A stretch of DNA of 64,000 bases from Bacillus weihaiensis (GCF_001889165.1 NZ_CP016020.1:1524501-1588500), one strand, 5' to 3'. Shown: positions 36,038-45,275, numbered from the stretch's first letter. Notes: a model not told the origin generated them from the sequence alone. Numbers and translations are program-made.

Positions 36038-37012
36038 GTGAAAAAGGAAAATATCATCATAGTGGGTGGAGGTCCTTGTGGACTTTCAGCAGCGATAGAG
36101 TTAGAAAAAACAGGGGAAAAACCTCTTGTCATTGAAAAAGGGAACATAGTAAATGCCATCTATCATTATCCAACTCATCAGACATTTTTTAGCTCGAGTG
36201 AAAAACTTGAAATAGGTGGAGTACCTTTTATCACTGAGAATAGAAAACCATATCGTAACCAAGCGTTGGCATATTATCGCGATGTAGTAAAAAGAAAGCA
36301 TATTCGAATAAATGCTTATGAAAAAGTAGGCAAAGTCGAAAAAAAAGCGAATGGGAAATTTGTTGTTTTTACAGATAAGGATACGTATGAGGCAAAGTAT
36401 ATTGTGATAGCAACTGGATATTATGACCATCCGAATTATATGAATGTACCTGGAGAGGAATTGCCGAAGGTGTTTCATTATTTCAAAGAAGGTCATCCTT
36501 TTTTTAATAAGGATGTCTTAGTAGTCGGTGGGAAAAACTCTAGTGTAGATGCTGCATTAGAACTAGTTAATGCAGGAGCGAGAGTAACTGTCGTATATCG
36601 TGGCTCTGAGTATTCTCAAAGCATAAAACCATGGATATTACCTGAATTTGAATCATTAGTCCGTAATGGTGTTATTAAAATGGAATTTGAAGCAACTATT
36701 CAGGAAATAACAAAGGATTCAGTTGTATATGAAGTAAAGGATGTAAGAAAAACGATTCCTAATGATTTCGTTTTTGCAATGACTGGATACCATCCAGATC
36801 ATCAATTTCTAAAAAAAATGGGCGTTGAAATTGATGAAGTAACAGGAAGACCAAAATATCACCAAGAGACAATGGAAACAAATGTCGCTGGGATATACAT
36901 TGCAGGAGTTATTGCAGCTGGGAATAATGCAAATGAAATCTTTATAGAAAATGGACGATTCCACGGTGAGCTAATAGTTGAATCTATTCGTTCTAAATTA
37001 AGTAGAGAATAA
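36038..37012 (+). CDS. ypdA: bacillithiol disulfide reductase YpdA (Bdr)
   Basis: FAD/NADPH flavoprotein proposed to reduce oxidised bacillithiol (BSSB). 324 residues, the usual length. The FAD-binding GGGPCG (10-15) has the reactive Cys14, followed by PTHQTFFSSSEKLEI; the NADPH fold is VVGGKNSSVDAAL, and GIYIAGVIAAG is the last FAD motif. I start at GTG 36038 (GGAG 10 bases upstream), giving the family N-terminus; the longer frame to 35996 adds 14 unsupported residues. Lies after gudB with its own unit. Confidence 0.91.
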   Translation: MKKENIIIVGGGPCGLSAAIELEKTGEKPLVIEKGNIVNAIYHYPTHQTFFSSSEKLEIGGVPFITENRKPYRNQALAYYRDVVKRKHIRINAYEKVGKVEKKANGKFVVFTDKDTYEAKYIVIATGYYDHPNYMNVPGEELPKVFHYFKEGHPFFNKDVLVVGGKNSSVDAALELVNAGARVTVVYRGSEYSQSIKPWILPEFESLVRNGVIKMEFEATIQEITKDSVVYEVKDVRKTIPNDFVFAMTGYHPDHQFLKKMGVEIDEVTGRPKYHQETMETNVAGIYIAGVIAAGNNANEIFIENGRFHGELIVESIRSKLSRE

Positions 37013-37059
37013 ATCTAATCTGTTGATGAATGGTATTTAATATGTTCCTTAGGAAAAGA

Positions 37060-37116
37060 GTCAGGTAGGTTGACCTGTTATTACCTTGAGTTAATACCTA
37101 GCCTGACCTAATTTTT
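37060..37116. terminator. bidirectional terminator between ypdA and ansA
   Basis: GTCAGGTAGGT (37060-37070) pairs with ACCTAGCCTGAC (37096-37107); the + strand continues into ATTTTTA. The minus strand continues into CTCTTTTCC. It separates the convergent genes and reaches the ansA stop. Confidence 0.7.
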
Positions 37117-38086
37117 ACATCGAAAAAATAGCTTCTAAATCATGATGGTTCTGTGTTGTTTCTAATGCTAACATCAGCTTGATTCTAGCCTTTTGACCGT
37201 TCAAACCATTACTAAAGATAAGGCCAAGCTCCTTTAATTTTCGCCCTCCACCTTCATAGCCATATACATCTTGAACAATCCCATTAAAGCAACGTGAGAC
37301 GAGGACAATTGGAATGCTATTTTGTGTGATTTTTTCAATAGCTGGTAGCATAAGCGGTGGTATATTGCCTTGTCCTAATGCTTCTATAACGAGTCCGTCC
37401 ATTTTAGTAGTTAGTAAAGCGTCTAATAGTTGACTATCCATCCCTGCATATGCCTTAATTAAATAGACATTTTTCGTTAAACTCTTAACCTGTAAAGGAG
37501 CATTAATTACTGGATTGTGATGGAAGAACACGCCTCCTTTATTCACGATACCTATAGGTCCATATTGTGGACTTTGAAAAGTAGCCAGGTTACTTGTATG
37601 AGTTTTTGTAACATTTTTAGCCGTGTGAATTTCATCATTCATTACAACCAAGACACCTTTATTTCTTGCAGAATCTGATGTAGCGACCTTTAAGGAAGAT
37701 AATAAATTATATAATCCATCTGATCCTAATTCATTGCTGGATCGCATAGCACCTGTTAAAACAACTGGGATATCAATGTCTAACGTAGTATCAAGAAAAA
37801 AGGCGGTTTCCTCTAAAGTATCTGTACCATGTGTAATTACGATACCATTTAAATCGTAGGTGTTGATAGTCCGTTCTATGAAATCTTTTATGTATAACAT
37901 ATTGTCTGGTGTAATATGAGGTGAGGGTAAATGGAAAATTTCTTCCGTAATAAGGTTTACATTAGGAATTTGCTTAATGTAATCTACTAAAGGGTTTCTT
38001 TCTCCTGGTCTTACCTCTCCTGAATCATCTTCGTGCATAGAAATTGTTCCACCAGTATGTAAGAGAAGAACATTTTTTGTTGGCAT
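37115..38086 (-). CDS. ansA: type I L-asparaginase
   Basis: Hydrolyses L-asparagine to aspartate and ammonia. 323 residues with both catalytic segments: T14 in HTGGTIS (10-16) and T88-D89 in HGTDTLEET (86-94), followed by VVLTGAMR. No signal peptide, so cytosolic (type I). Transcribed against its neighbours. AAGGAGGTAGAAAG gives a strong ribosome site before ATG 38084-38086. A perfect palindrome TATCATGATA (38141-38150) lies 55 bases upstream and might be an operator. Next to gudB it could supply glutamate-family turnover; that is inference. Confidence 0.92.
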   Translation of the reverse strand: MPTKNVLLLHTGGTISMHEDDSGEVRPGERNPLVDYIKQIPNVNLITEEIFHLPSPHITPDNMLYIKDFIERTINTYDLNGIVITHGTDTLEETAFFLDTTLDIDIPVVLTGAMRSSNELGSDGLYNLLSSLKVATSDSARNKGVLVVMNDEIHTAKNVTKTHTSNLATFQSPQYGPIGIVNKGGVFFHHNPVINAPLQVKSLTKNVYLIKAYAGMDSQLLDALLTTKMDGLVIEALGQGNIPPLMLPAIEKITQNSIPIVLVSRCFNGIVQDVYGYEGGGRKLKELGLIFSNGLNGQKARIKLMLALETTQNHHDLEAIFSM

Positions 38087-38235
38087 CTTTCTACCTCCTT
38101 AAGAAAAAAGAAAATCAATGTGACATTTTCAATTTTACGATATCATGATACGATAATGAAAGAAAAATCTCCATGAAAATGGATTACTTTACGTATTGAC
38201 TAACTTACATAGTTAAATAGAAAAGAGGCCTGTGA

Positions 38236-38898
38236 ATGATTGCAATTATTTCTGCGGGCATCGCCCCAGGTCTTGCATTATTAAGTTACTTTTATTTAAA
38301 GGATCAATATGAGTCCGAGCCATTTTATCTTGTATTCCGATCGTTTATTTTCGGGGCACTTTTAGTATTTCCGATCATGTTCATACAATATGTACTAGAG
38401 GTTGAAATGGTCTTCAACTCTGATTTTCTTTATACGTTTGTAGCCGTAGGATTACTAGAAGAATTTTTTAAATGGTTTATCCTTTTTTTTACGATCTACC
38501 AGCATGTACAATTCGATGAGCATTATGACGGAATCGTTTATGGTGTTTCAGTGTCATTAGGGTTTGCAACGTTAGAAAATATTCTTTATTTATTTGCTAA
38601 TGGAGTGGAGTATGCTATTGGTCGTGCTATTCTACCTGTTTCAAGTCATGCATTATTTGGGGTAATTATGGGCTATTACCTAGGGAAAGGGAAGTTTTCA
38701 CAAGGTGAAAGTCGAAAAAAATGGATATTTCTTTCGTGGTCGCTTCCAATTTTATTACATTCCATCTATGATTCAATTCTACTGACCTATTTAAATTGGA
38801 GATACATCATGTTACCGTTTATGTTATTTTTGTGGTGGTTCGCATTACATAAAGCAAAAAAAGCGAAACAAAAACTGACTGAAACAATGCTACCTTAG
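38236..38898 (+). CDS. prsW: intramembrane protease PrsW
   Basis: Site-1 protease that cuts the anti-sigma factor RsiW in B. subtilis. 220 residues, about seven helices. The catalytic residues E75-E76 in LLEEFFKW and H175 in [10 protein letters not shown] have the same numbering as in B. subtilis. ATG 38236 has AGAGG upstream. Its only known target, RsiW, is not in this window; the anti-sigma factor nearby is RsiX. The stop codon lies inside its terminator hairpin. Confidence 0.93.
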   Translation: MIAIISAGIAPGLALLSYFYLKDQYESEPFYLVFRSFIFGALLVFPIMFIQYVLEVEMVFNSDFLYTFVAVGLLEEFFKWFILFFTIYQHVQFDEHYDGIVYGVSVSLGFATLENILYLFANGVEYAIGRAILPVSSHALFGVIMGYYLGKGKFSQGESRKKWIFLSWSLPILLHSIYDSILLTYLNWRYIMLPFMLFLWWFALHKAKKAKQKLTETMLP

Positions 38899-38911
38899 GG
38901 TAGTTTTTTTT
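38890..38911 (+). terminator. terminator of prsW overlapping its stop codon
   Basis: CTACC (38890-38894) pairs with GGTAG (38899-38903) around TTAG, followed by eight T. The TAG stop is within the loop. Confidence 0.7.
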
Positions 38912-39021
38912 GTTTCTTTTAATCAATGAGCTCATAGTGTTCTATCGTTATATTCTGACGGTGTAAAAGAAAAGTCGAACCTAACAGGTAAAGCCTTTCA
39001 AAGAATGATTTTTAATTTTTT

Positions 39022-39051
39022 TGAATTGTATATATTTTGATTGTCATCCAA
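39022..39051 (+). promoter_or_regulatory. candidate SigG promoter of sleB
   Basis: TGAATT (39022-39027) and CATCCAA (39045-39051) with a 17-base spacer resemble SigG (TGAATA, CATACTA). sleB-ypeB is forespore-expressed in B. subtilis. Imperfect match. Confidence 0.4.
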
Positions 39052-39145
39052 TCAAAATGGTGTGAATTGAATTGTTATGAATAAAATGCCAAAGTCTACA
39101 AAAAATACGTTTAAGCAATTACATCTACTTTAGGGAGGCAGCAAG

Positions 39146-40384
39146 ATGAAAAACATGCGCATAGTGTTGATGGTTGCAGTTGTGACTTTAACCACTGTCA
39201 CCTTTCAATTTTTTTCTAGTAGTATTCCTGAGGCACATGCTTTTTCTGATCAGGTTATTCAAAGAGGTGCAACGGGTGGTGATGTTATTGAGTTACAGGC
39301 GAGATTACAATATAACGGCTATTACCATGGGACTATTGATGGTGTATATGGATGGAGTACGTATTGGGCAGTGAAAAACTTTCAACAGATGTTCGGATTA
39401 GAAGAAGTTGACGGTTTAGTTGGGCAAAAAACTAAAGACATGTTAAGTAGGTCAACAAATTTCTATAAGGATTTTGTCTACGAACAAATTAATAAAGGTA
39501 GAAAGTTTACCCACTATGGTGGTGTACCGTTGAGCATACAATCAGCCCCTTCGGAAGCTCAAATCCAACAAGCAAGAAAGGCAGCTGAGCAAAGAAAACA
39601 AAAACAGGAACAACAATATGTTGCTCAAAATGAGCAGCAAGCAAAGCAGCAAGAGCAAGCAAAGCAGCAGGAGCAAGCAAAGCAGCAAGAGCAAGCAAAG
39701 CAGCAAGAGCAAGCAAAGCAGCAAGAGCAAGCAAAGCAGCAGGAGCAAGCAAATCAGCAGGAGCAAGCAAAGCAACAGGAGCAAGCAAATCAGCAGGAGC
39801 AAGCAAATCAGCAGGAGCAAGCAAATCAGCAGGAGCAAGCAAACCAACAAGAGCAAGCAAACCAGCAGGAGCAAGCAAATCAACAGGAGCAAGCAAACCA
39901 GCAAGAGCAAGCAAACCAACAGAATCAACAAACAGAACAACCAAACAATTCGGATAATGAAACGAACGAGCAAGCTAATGCAAATCAAAATCAAAAAGAA
40001 ACGACAGCAGTGAATATCCCAAGTGGTTTTTCTCAAAATGACATTAAATTAATGTCAAATGCAGTATATGGGGAAGCAAGGGGAGAGCCATATGTTGGAC
40101 AAGTTGCCGTTGCTGCAGTGATTCTAAACCGAGTTAATAGCTCTACGTTTCCAAATACCGTTTCAGGAGTTATTTTTGAGCCTAGAGCCTTTACTGCCGT
40201 TGCTGATGGACAAATATGGTTAACACCTAATGATAAAGCAAAAAAAGCAGTAATGGATGCATTGAATGGATTTGATCCGACAGAAGGAGCAGTATACTAC
40301 TTTAATCCTAATACTGCTACTAGCTCTTGGATTTGGGGTAGGCCACAAATTAAACGTATCGGAAAGCATATTTTCTGTGAATAG
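39146..40384 (+). CDS. sleB: spore cortex-lytic enzyme SleB with expanded repeat linker
   Basis: Lytic transglycosylase that degrades spore cortex during germination. 412 residues versus about 305 in B. subtilis. Signal peptide to about residue 32 (AHA-FS); peptidoglycan-binding domain about 36-103 (RGATGGDVIELQARLQYNGY); Hydrolase_2 domain about 290-412 (NAVYGEARGEPYVGQ with the catalytic Glu). The extra length is a linker of 16 six-residue repeats, QA(K/N)QQE, at about 166-261. It forms an operon with ypeB, 15 bases downstream, whose product SleB needs for spore localisation. Confidence 0.94.
   Translation: MKNMRIVLMVAVVTLTTVTFQFFSSSIPEAHAFSDQVIQRGATGGDVIELQARLQYNGYYHGTIDGVYGWSTYWAVKNFQQMFGLEEVDGLVGQKTKDMLSRSTNFYKDFVYEQINKGRKFTHYGGVPLSIQSAPSEAQIQQARKAAEQRKQKQEQQYVAQNEQQAKQQEQAKQQEQAKQQEQAKQQEQAKQQEQAKQQEQANQQEQAKQQEQANQQEQANQQEQANQQEQANQQEQANQQEQANQQEQANQQEQANQQNQQTEQPNNSDNETNEQANANQNQKETTAVNIPSGFSQNDIKLMSNAVYGEARGEPYVGQVAVAAVILNRVNSSTFPNTVSGVIFEPRAFTAVADGQIWLTPNDKAKKAVMDALNGFDPTEGAVYYFNPNTATSSWIWGRPQIKRIGKHIFCE
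39641..39928 (+). repeat. 16 tandem 18-bp repeats inside sleB
   Basis: Sixteen 18-base units GCAAA(G/T/C)CA(G/A)CA(A/G)GAGCAA, in frame. Units 1-6 and 8 carry Lys, units 7 and 9-16 Asn (AAT or AAC). Low divergence suggests recent slippage expansion. Confidence 0.95.
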
Positions 40385-40399
40385 AAAGGGTGACATCAA

Positions 40400-41746
40400 A
40401 TGATACGTGGAATTCTTATCGGAATATTATCAATTGCTGTTATTGGGTCCGGCTATTGGGGATACAAAGAACATCAAGAGAAGAATGCGGTTTTGATCCA
40501 AGCTGAAAATAATTACCAACGTGCTTTTCACGATCTAACATATCGAGTGGATCAGCTTCATGATAGGATTGGGGCAACACTTGCTATGAATTCGAAGAAA
40601 TCTTTGTCTCCAGCTCTAGTAGATGTTTGGAGAATTACTTCTGAAGCACAATCGGATGTTGGACAATTACCATTAACATTATTGCCATTTAATAAAACAG
40701 AGGAATTTTTAGCTGGAATTAGTGACTTTAGCTATCGAACAGCTGTTAGAGATTTAGAACAAGAGCCTTTGAATGATAAAGAGTATGAAACATTAAAATC
40801 AATGTACTCTCAAGCCTCAGAAGTCCAGAACGAGTTGAGAAAAGTACAAAACTTAGTGCTTGAAAATAATTTAAGATGGATGGATGTTGAGTTAGCTTTA
40901 GCATCTGGTCAAAAGCAAATGGATAATACCATTATTGATGGATTTAAAACAGTTGAGAAAAATTCTAAAAGTTATTCAGAAAGTGAATTTGGTGTTAGTA
41001 TGACATCAATGAAGAAAAATACAGAAAAAAGTTTTAAAGATTTAAAAGGAAAAGAGATTGACGCAGATGAAGCTAAAAAAGTTGCAGAGAAGTTTACGAA
41101 TGAGGAAGTGTCAAATTTAAAAGTAACCGAAAACGGTGAGGGTGCAGACTTTGGTTTTTTCAGTGTTTCTATGAATGAAAAAGACAGTAAGTCTGAAATC
41201 AATATGGATATAACCAAAAAGGGTGGATATCCAATCTACTTAGTTCTTAGCCGTGACATTAAAGACAACAAGATTGGCCTGAATAAAGCGACTGACAAAG
41301 CGCGTGAATTTTTAGAAGATCATGATTTTGAGAATTTAGATCTCTATGAGAGTGCTCAATATGAAAACACAGGTGTATTCTCATTCGTTTCTATTGAAGA
41401 CGATGTAAGAATTTATCCTGATGCAATTCGAATGAAAGTGGCTCTAGATAATGGGCAAATTGTGGGATTTTCCGCAAGAGATTATTTAGCAACACATAAG
41501 AAAAGAGACATTCCTGCACCGAAGATAACAAAAGCGAAAGCGCAAGAAATGATTAATCCTAATTTAGAAGTACAAGAAGATAGGTTAGCGATTATCCTTA
41601 ATGAGTATGGTGAAGAAATACTATGCTATGAATTTTTAGGAACTATCGAAAATGATACGTATAGAATTTTCATCAATGCTGAAGATGGCTTGGAAGAAAA
41701 AGTAGATAAGCTTAAAAATCCAGAACCAATTTTCCAAGAAGTTTAA
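40400..41746 (+). CDS. ypeB: germination protein YpeB
   Basis: 448 residues. A transmembrane or uncleaved signal helix (about 4-20) is followed by a helical N-terminal region and PepSY-type modules near 195-260 and 285-440. YpeB stabilises SleB and places it in the spore; both are made in the forespore. ATG 40400 has AAAGGGTGA upstream, and the gene is close behind sleB. A terminator follows. Confidence 0.92.
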   Translation: MIRGILIGILSIAVIGSGYWGYKEHQEKNAVLIQAENNYQRAFHDLTYRVDQLHDRIGATLAMNSKKSLSPALVDVWRITSEAQSDVGQLPLTLLPFNKTEEFLAGISDFSYRTAVRDLEQEPLNDKEYETLKSMYSQASEVQNELRKVQNLVLENNLRWMDVELALASGQKQMDNTIIDGFKTVEKNSKSYSESEFGVSMTSMKKNTEKSFKDLKGKEIDADEAKKVAEKFTNEEVSNLKVTENGEGADFGFFSVSMNEKDSKSEINMDITKKGGYPIYLVLSRDIKDNKIGLNKATDKAREFLEDHDFENLDLYESAQYENTGVFSFVSIEDDVRIYPDAIRMKVALDNGQIVGFSARDYLATHKKRDIPAPKITKAKAQEMINPNLEVQEDRLAIILNEYGEEILCYEFLGTIENDTYRIFINAEDGLEEKVDKLKNPEPIFQEV

Positions 41747-41757
41747 TATGTCATGAA

Positions 41758-41797
41758 AGGAATACCTTCTATTTAACAGAAGGTATTTCTTTTTGAA
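41758..41797 (+). terminator. terminator of sleB-ypeB
   Basis: AATACCTTCT (41761-41770) pairs with AGAAGGTATT (41778-41787), followed by TCTTTTT. Confidence 0.85.
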
Positions 41798-42158
41798 GTT
41801 TTTTACTGCTTATCGATAAAATGCATCACTTTTGGATAAGTTCTTCGATATCTGGCTTCAGCGTTAACCCCTCTAGGTCATAAGCAAAGGAACAATTGAA
41901 GGATAAGAAGACCTTTTAAACTAAATTATGTTATTGCCCGAGTTTGATCATCTCCTTATTTAGAGAGAAAATAGCAACTCCCTTGGTAAAATAAACCTCT
42001 AGTAAGCCTATTTGAAATGACAACCGTTAATTTAAAAATCTGTGAGTTTTAAAAAAATGTTCGGTTGATTCATTCCGTAATCATCTCAATTGTTTTCTTG
42101 CACATCAGTTTCTTCCATGCTTTAATAAAAAAGAGAGCCATAGAAGAGAGTGATTTGT
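41798..42158. repeat. gap before motI with terminator-linked repeat copy
   Basis: From about 41800, CTGCTTATCGATAAAATGCA, TCACTTTTGGATAAGTTCTTC and CTGGCTTCAGCG, then CCCCTCTAGGTCATAAGC, match the repeat of 8329. At 41957-41985 TTATTTAGAGAGAAAATAGC may be a weak piece of the GAAAATCC element. Nothing coding. Confidence 0.5.
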
Positions 42159-42815
42159 GTGATTAAGATAGGGGATGTCATTAACTTAGAAACGAACGGG
42201 GAAGTTGTTGAAAAGTTAAAATGTAAACTTGTAGAGAGAAGCGGTAACAAGCTTTTTATAGATTATCCAGTGAACTCTGAAACTGGTAGAACGGCATTTC
42301 TAATGCTAGGAACTGAACTAATTGCTTCATTTATAAACAAGGAGAATGTGTACCGCTTTCAAACAGAGGTTACAGGTAGAGTTAAAGAGAATATACCAAT
42401 GATCTCAATAACGTATCCTGGTGATGATCATCTATTTCGAATTCAAAGAAGGGAATATGTTAGAATTGATACAACGGTAGATATAGCGATTCACCCAATT
42501 CATAATGAATTTAAAGCATTTACTGCCGTTACGACAGATATTAGCGCGGGAGGGGCAGCTTTACTTGTCCCGAAAAACAATAGTATTCATGCTAATCAAG
42601 TAGTGACAGTATGGTTTGCGCTACCATTTCAAAATAATTCAATTAAATATGTTAAAATTGAAGCCAAATTAGTGCGATTTATTGAGACAGAAAACAACCA
42701 TTTTATAAAAGTACCAATTCAATTTATTGATATAGACGAGGAAAAACGTCAACTTCTAATAAAATATTGTTTCGAGCAGCAGATCATTATGCGTAGAAAA
42801 GGGTTAACTGAATAA
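42159..42815 (+). CDS. motI: c-di-GMP-binding PilZ protein MotI (YpfA)
   Basis: 218 residues. An N-terminal YcgR-like domain (about 1-90) precedes a PilZ domain whose c-di-GMP motifs are RRxxxR in QRREYVR and D-x-S-x-x-G in TDISAGG. In B. subtilis MotI binds the flagellar stator when c-di-GMP is high and stops rotation. I start at GTG 42159 (VIKIGD), which fits the homologue MIEIGE; GTG 42150 is in frame but the GAAGAGAG site favours the later one. The presence of cheR further on agrees with a motile cell. Confidence 0.86.
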   Translation: MIKIGDVINLETNGEVVEKLKCKLVERSGNKLFIDYPVNSETGRTAFLMLGTELIASFINKENVYRFQTEVTGRVKENIPMISITYPGDDHLFRIQRREYVRIDTTVDIAIHPIHNEFKAFTAVTTDISAGGAALLVPKNNSIHANQVVTVWFALPFQNNSIKYVKIEAKLVRFIETENNHFIKVPIQFIDIDEEKRQLLIKYCFEQQIIMRRKGLTE

Positions 42816-42819
42816 AACA

Positions 42820-42866
42820 CGGTATTTTTAAGCATACTAGTCAAATGAATACTAGTAAAAATACCG
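42820..42866. promoter_or_regulatory. inverted repeat between motI and ypfB
   Basis: CGGTATTTTT (42820-42829) pairs with AAAAATACCG (42857-42866); inside, ACTAGT occurs at 42836-42841 and 42851-42856. The right arm abuts the GGAG of the ypfB ribosome site, and there is no T-tract. It could be an attenuating hairpin. Confidence 0.45.
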
Positions 42867-42877
42867 GAGCTGGAAAA

Positions 42878-43060
42878 ATGAAACGTTTTGATAGAATCTT
42901 ACTTAAATTAATTGTTATTCAGTTTGTCATCTTAGTGTTTACCCAATTGCTTATACAACAAAAAAGTATTCAGCCTTACTTATCGAGAGTTGTCCAATAC
43001 GAAGGGGTAAACAAGTTAACGGTAACAGAATGGCTAGAAACATTTAGTCAAGAAGAATGA
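42878..43060 (+). CDS. ypfB: YpfB-like small membrane protein
   Basis: 60 residues: basic start MKRFDRILLK, one transmembrane helix (about 9-30) and an acidic extracytoplasmic tail ending in QEE. It fits the small YpfB (DUF5359) family next to ypfA in Bacillus; function unknown. I start at ATG 42878, with GGAGCTGG upstream, rather than ATG 42845, which lies within the hairpin. Confidence 0.72.
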   Translation: MKRFDRILLKLIVIQFVILVFTQLLIQQKSIQPYLSRVVQYEGVNKLTVTEWLETFSQEE

Positions 43061-43180
43061 GGTAGTATTAGTGGTTGTACAATGTGGAAAAAGTATAACC
43101 ACCTTCCACTACCAATCATTACCCGTGTAAATCACCATATGTAAAACACTACTAGACTTTAAAACTACTTGGAGGAAAAA

Positions 43181-43852
43181 ATGAACCAAAAAATATCAGT
43201 TGCAATTGACGGTCCTGCAGCAGCAGGTAAAAGTACGGTCGCAAAAATAATTGCAGAGCACTATGCATATATTTACATAGACACAGGAGCGATGTATAGA
43301 GCATTAACGTACAAAGCATTAAATGAAGGTGTAGATTTAAAAAACGAAGAGCTTGTATCAGAAGTGTTAGCTTCAATTCAAATCGACCTTTCTCCATCTG
43401 AAAAAGGACAAATTGTAAAAATTAATCAAGAGGATGTAACAGAGGTTATCAGAACAAATGAAGTAACTAATAATGTCTCTATTGTAGCTATGCACCCGAA
43501 AGTTAGGAATGAAATGCTAGTTAGACAAAGAGAATTAGCTTCTGAAGGTGGAGTTATTATGGATGGAAGAGACATTGGTACCCACGTACTACCTCATGCA
43601 GAACTGAAAATCTTTTTAAGAGCCTCTGTAGAAGAACGGGCTCAGAGACGTTATGATGAGAATATAAAAAAAGGGTTTTCTTCAAATTTAGAACAATTAA
43701 AAGAGGAAATTGCAAACCGAGATAAACTTGATTCTGAACGAGAAGTAGCTCCTTTGAAAAAAGCGGACGATGCAATTGAAATCGATACTACGTCAATGTC
43801 GATTTATGATGTAGTAAATAAAATCGAAGAATTAATGGAAGAAAGGATTTGA
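43181..43852 (+). CDS. cmk: cytidylate kinase Cmk
   Basis: Phosphorylates CMP and dCMP. 223 residues with P-loop GPAAAGKST (10-18), [12 protein letters not shown], the NMP-binding insert [11 protein letters not shown], and the [17 protein letters not shown]. The start is ATG 43181 with GGAGGAAAAA upstream; the in-frame TTG 43169 lies in that ribosome site. plsC begins six bases after the stop. Confidence 0.95.
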   Translation: MNQKISVAIDGPAAAGKSTVAKIIAEHYAYIYIDTGAMYRALTYKALNEGVDLKNEELVSEVLASIQIDLSPSEKGQIVKINQEDVTEVIRTNEVTNNVSIVAMHPKVRNEMLVRQRELASEGGVIMDGRDIGTHVLPHAELKIFLRASVEERAQRRYDENIKKGFSSNLEQLKEEIANRDKLDSEREVAPLKKADDAIEIDTTSMSIYDVVNKIEELMEERI

Positions 43853-43857
43853 TTTAG

Positions 43858-44433
43858 ATGTCATTATATCCTTTTGCAAGATCAGTAGTTGCAGGACTCA
43901 TTAAACCGACTTACCGAATTAAAGTGGAAGGTTTGGAGCATTTTCCAAAGGAAGGTGCAGTCTTATTATGTACAAACCATATTAGTAACCTTGACCCGCC
44001 AGTTGTTGGCGTTACTTCACCTCGTAAAGTCCTTTTCATGGCAAAAGCTGAGCTCTTTGACGTACCTGTGCTGAAGAATTTGTTAAAGAACTTTGGGACA
44101 TTCCCTGTTAAACGCGGAGGCGGTGATCGTGAAGCACTTCGAGCAGGTTTAAAAGTATTAAAAGAAGGAAATGTTTTAGGCCTATTCCCAGAAGGGACAA
44201 GAAGTAAAGATGGTCAATTGGGGAAAGGACTACCGGGTGCAGGGTTTTTTGCATTAAGATCTAATGCTGCAGTAGTTCCATGTGCCATTAAAGGACCTTA
44301 TAAATCATTTCAATCCTTAAAAGTGGTTTACGGAAAGCCTTTAGAGATGGAGAAATACCGCCAGGAAAAAATATCACCAGAAGAAATGACAGCAATTATA
44401 ATGAACGAAATCGATAAATTATTAAAGGATTAA
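43858..44433 (+). CDS. plsC: 1-acylglycerol-3-phosphate O-acyltransferase PlsC
   Basis: Acylates lysophosphatidate to phosphatidate in membrane lipid synthesis. 191 residues with the H-x4-D site in TNHISNLDPP (about 40-48), the second site FPVKRGGGDR and FPEGTRSKDG. One short hydrophobic N-terminal stretch. It is cotranscribed with cmk; the next gene, ypfD, is 1 kb away. ATG 43858. Confidence 0.93.
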   Translation: MSLYPFARSVVAGLIKPTYRIKVEGLEHFPKEGAVLLCTNHISNLDPPVVGVTSPRKVLFMAKAELFDVPVLKNLLKNFGTFPVKRGGGDREALRAGLKVLKEGNVLGLFPEGTRSKDGQLGKGLPGAGFFALRSNAAVVPCAIKGPYKSFQSLKVVYGKPLEMEKYRQEKISPEEMTAIIMNEIDKLLKD

Positions 44434-45060
44434 CAATCGTTTAAGTATCTTTACACAAGACATGCTAGACGTTTGACCTTTATTTAGTATTGGGTCTGTA
44501 ACATTTAAATAATTTTTTCCGTTAGGAGAAGAAGCTTTCTAAAGTAGCGGGTGCTTCCAAAAGCACAAGTCCTTATGAAGCCTCCTAAAAGGATAAATCC
44601 ATTATAGTTACCATAAGCAAAATGAAAGAGCTTGAGGGGTTCATAGGAAAAAGGGACTGTTTTTTATCTTAAGACACAGGACTTAATTCCTTCTTATCTT
44701 TCCTGATGACCAAAGCGGATTACAGGTAATGGTAAAAAGAAATAAAGTCTATAACATGAATACTTAGAGCCTCAATGCTTTCAAGAGCAAAAAGAGAGTA
44801 CTCTCTAACATGTCGAAATAAGTAAGCCCCCCACAAACTTATGAGACTGGAGGAAGACTCCTAAGCCTATTATAGCTCGCTTTTCGCTTTGCTAAAGCAC
44901 GTTGTTAAGCTGAAAATACTTCTAGATAAGTGTTTACTCTCTCCGACTGTATCATCTAAAGATAAATCCTTCTGTGATCGCATGATGAATTGAGCATCTT
45001 TTCTAAGAGGTTATTGCCTTGTAAATGGGATCTTTGAACGAAAATTACTTAAGGTTGTAT
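44434..45060. other. 627 bases of apparently decayed DNA
   Basis: No reading frame of 60 codons, no terminator and no known RNA found. A perfect 14-base palindrome AGAGAGTACTCTCT is at 44793-44806. In B. subtilis ypfD follows cmk closely, so this is extra DNA. The pieces AAGCCCCCCACAAA and GAGACTGGAGGAAGACTCC (about 44825-44860) look like repeat remnants. Confidence 0.45.
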
Positions 45061-45275
45061 GGGAGGGGAAGTGCAATAGGTGAGACCCTATAGGCGTTTA
45101 CGCTGAAGAGGCTCACCGCCCGCCTCGGGGGAAGTGAAGCAATTAGTGAGGACTTCAACCAGACTGGGCATTTGATCAATAGCCACGAGTTTAAGAAAAT
45201 AGTCAACATTTAAATGGTTTCTAACCTCTGTAGGTCTGTGTTTTTTTAAATAAGCCTTTATGAAATTAATTTGAA
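45061..45275. repeat. decayed dispersed element upstream of ypfD
   Basis: GGGAGGGGAAGTGCAATAGG, GTGAGACCCTATAGGCG, GAGGCTCACCGCCCGCC and GGGGGAAGTGAAGCAA resemble the 33987 element. The right part, from CCAGACTGGGC (45161) through AATAGCCACGAGTTTAAGAA to GTAGGTCTGTGTTTTTTT, aligns with 18938-19035. Confidence 0.6.

Noticed and set aside
39641-39928. CRISPR-like array
   Set aside because: Units of 18 bp are directly adjacent with no spacers and are in frame within sleB; this is a coding tandem repeat.
39507-40036. Three long frames antisense or out of frame across the sleB repeats (39507-39944 and 39542-40036 on the minus strand, 39618-40013 on the plus strand)
   Set aside because: They are translations of the 18-bp repeat in other frames (Leu/Ala- or Ser/Lys/Gln-rich), with no ribosome sites or family features.
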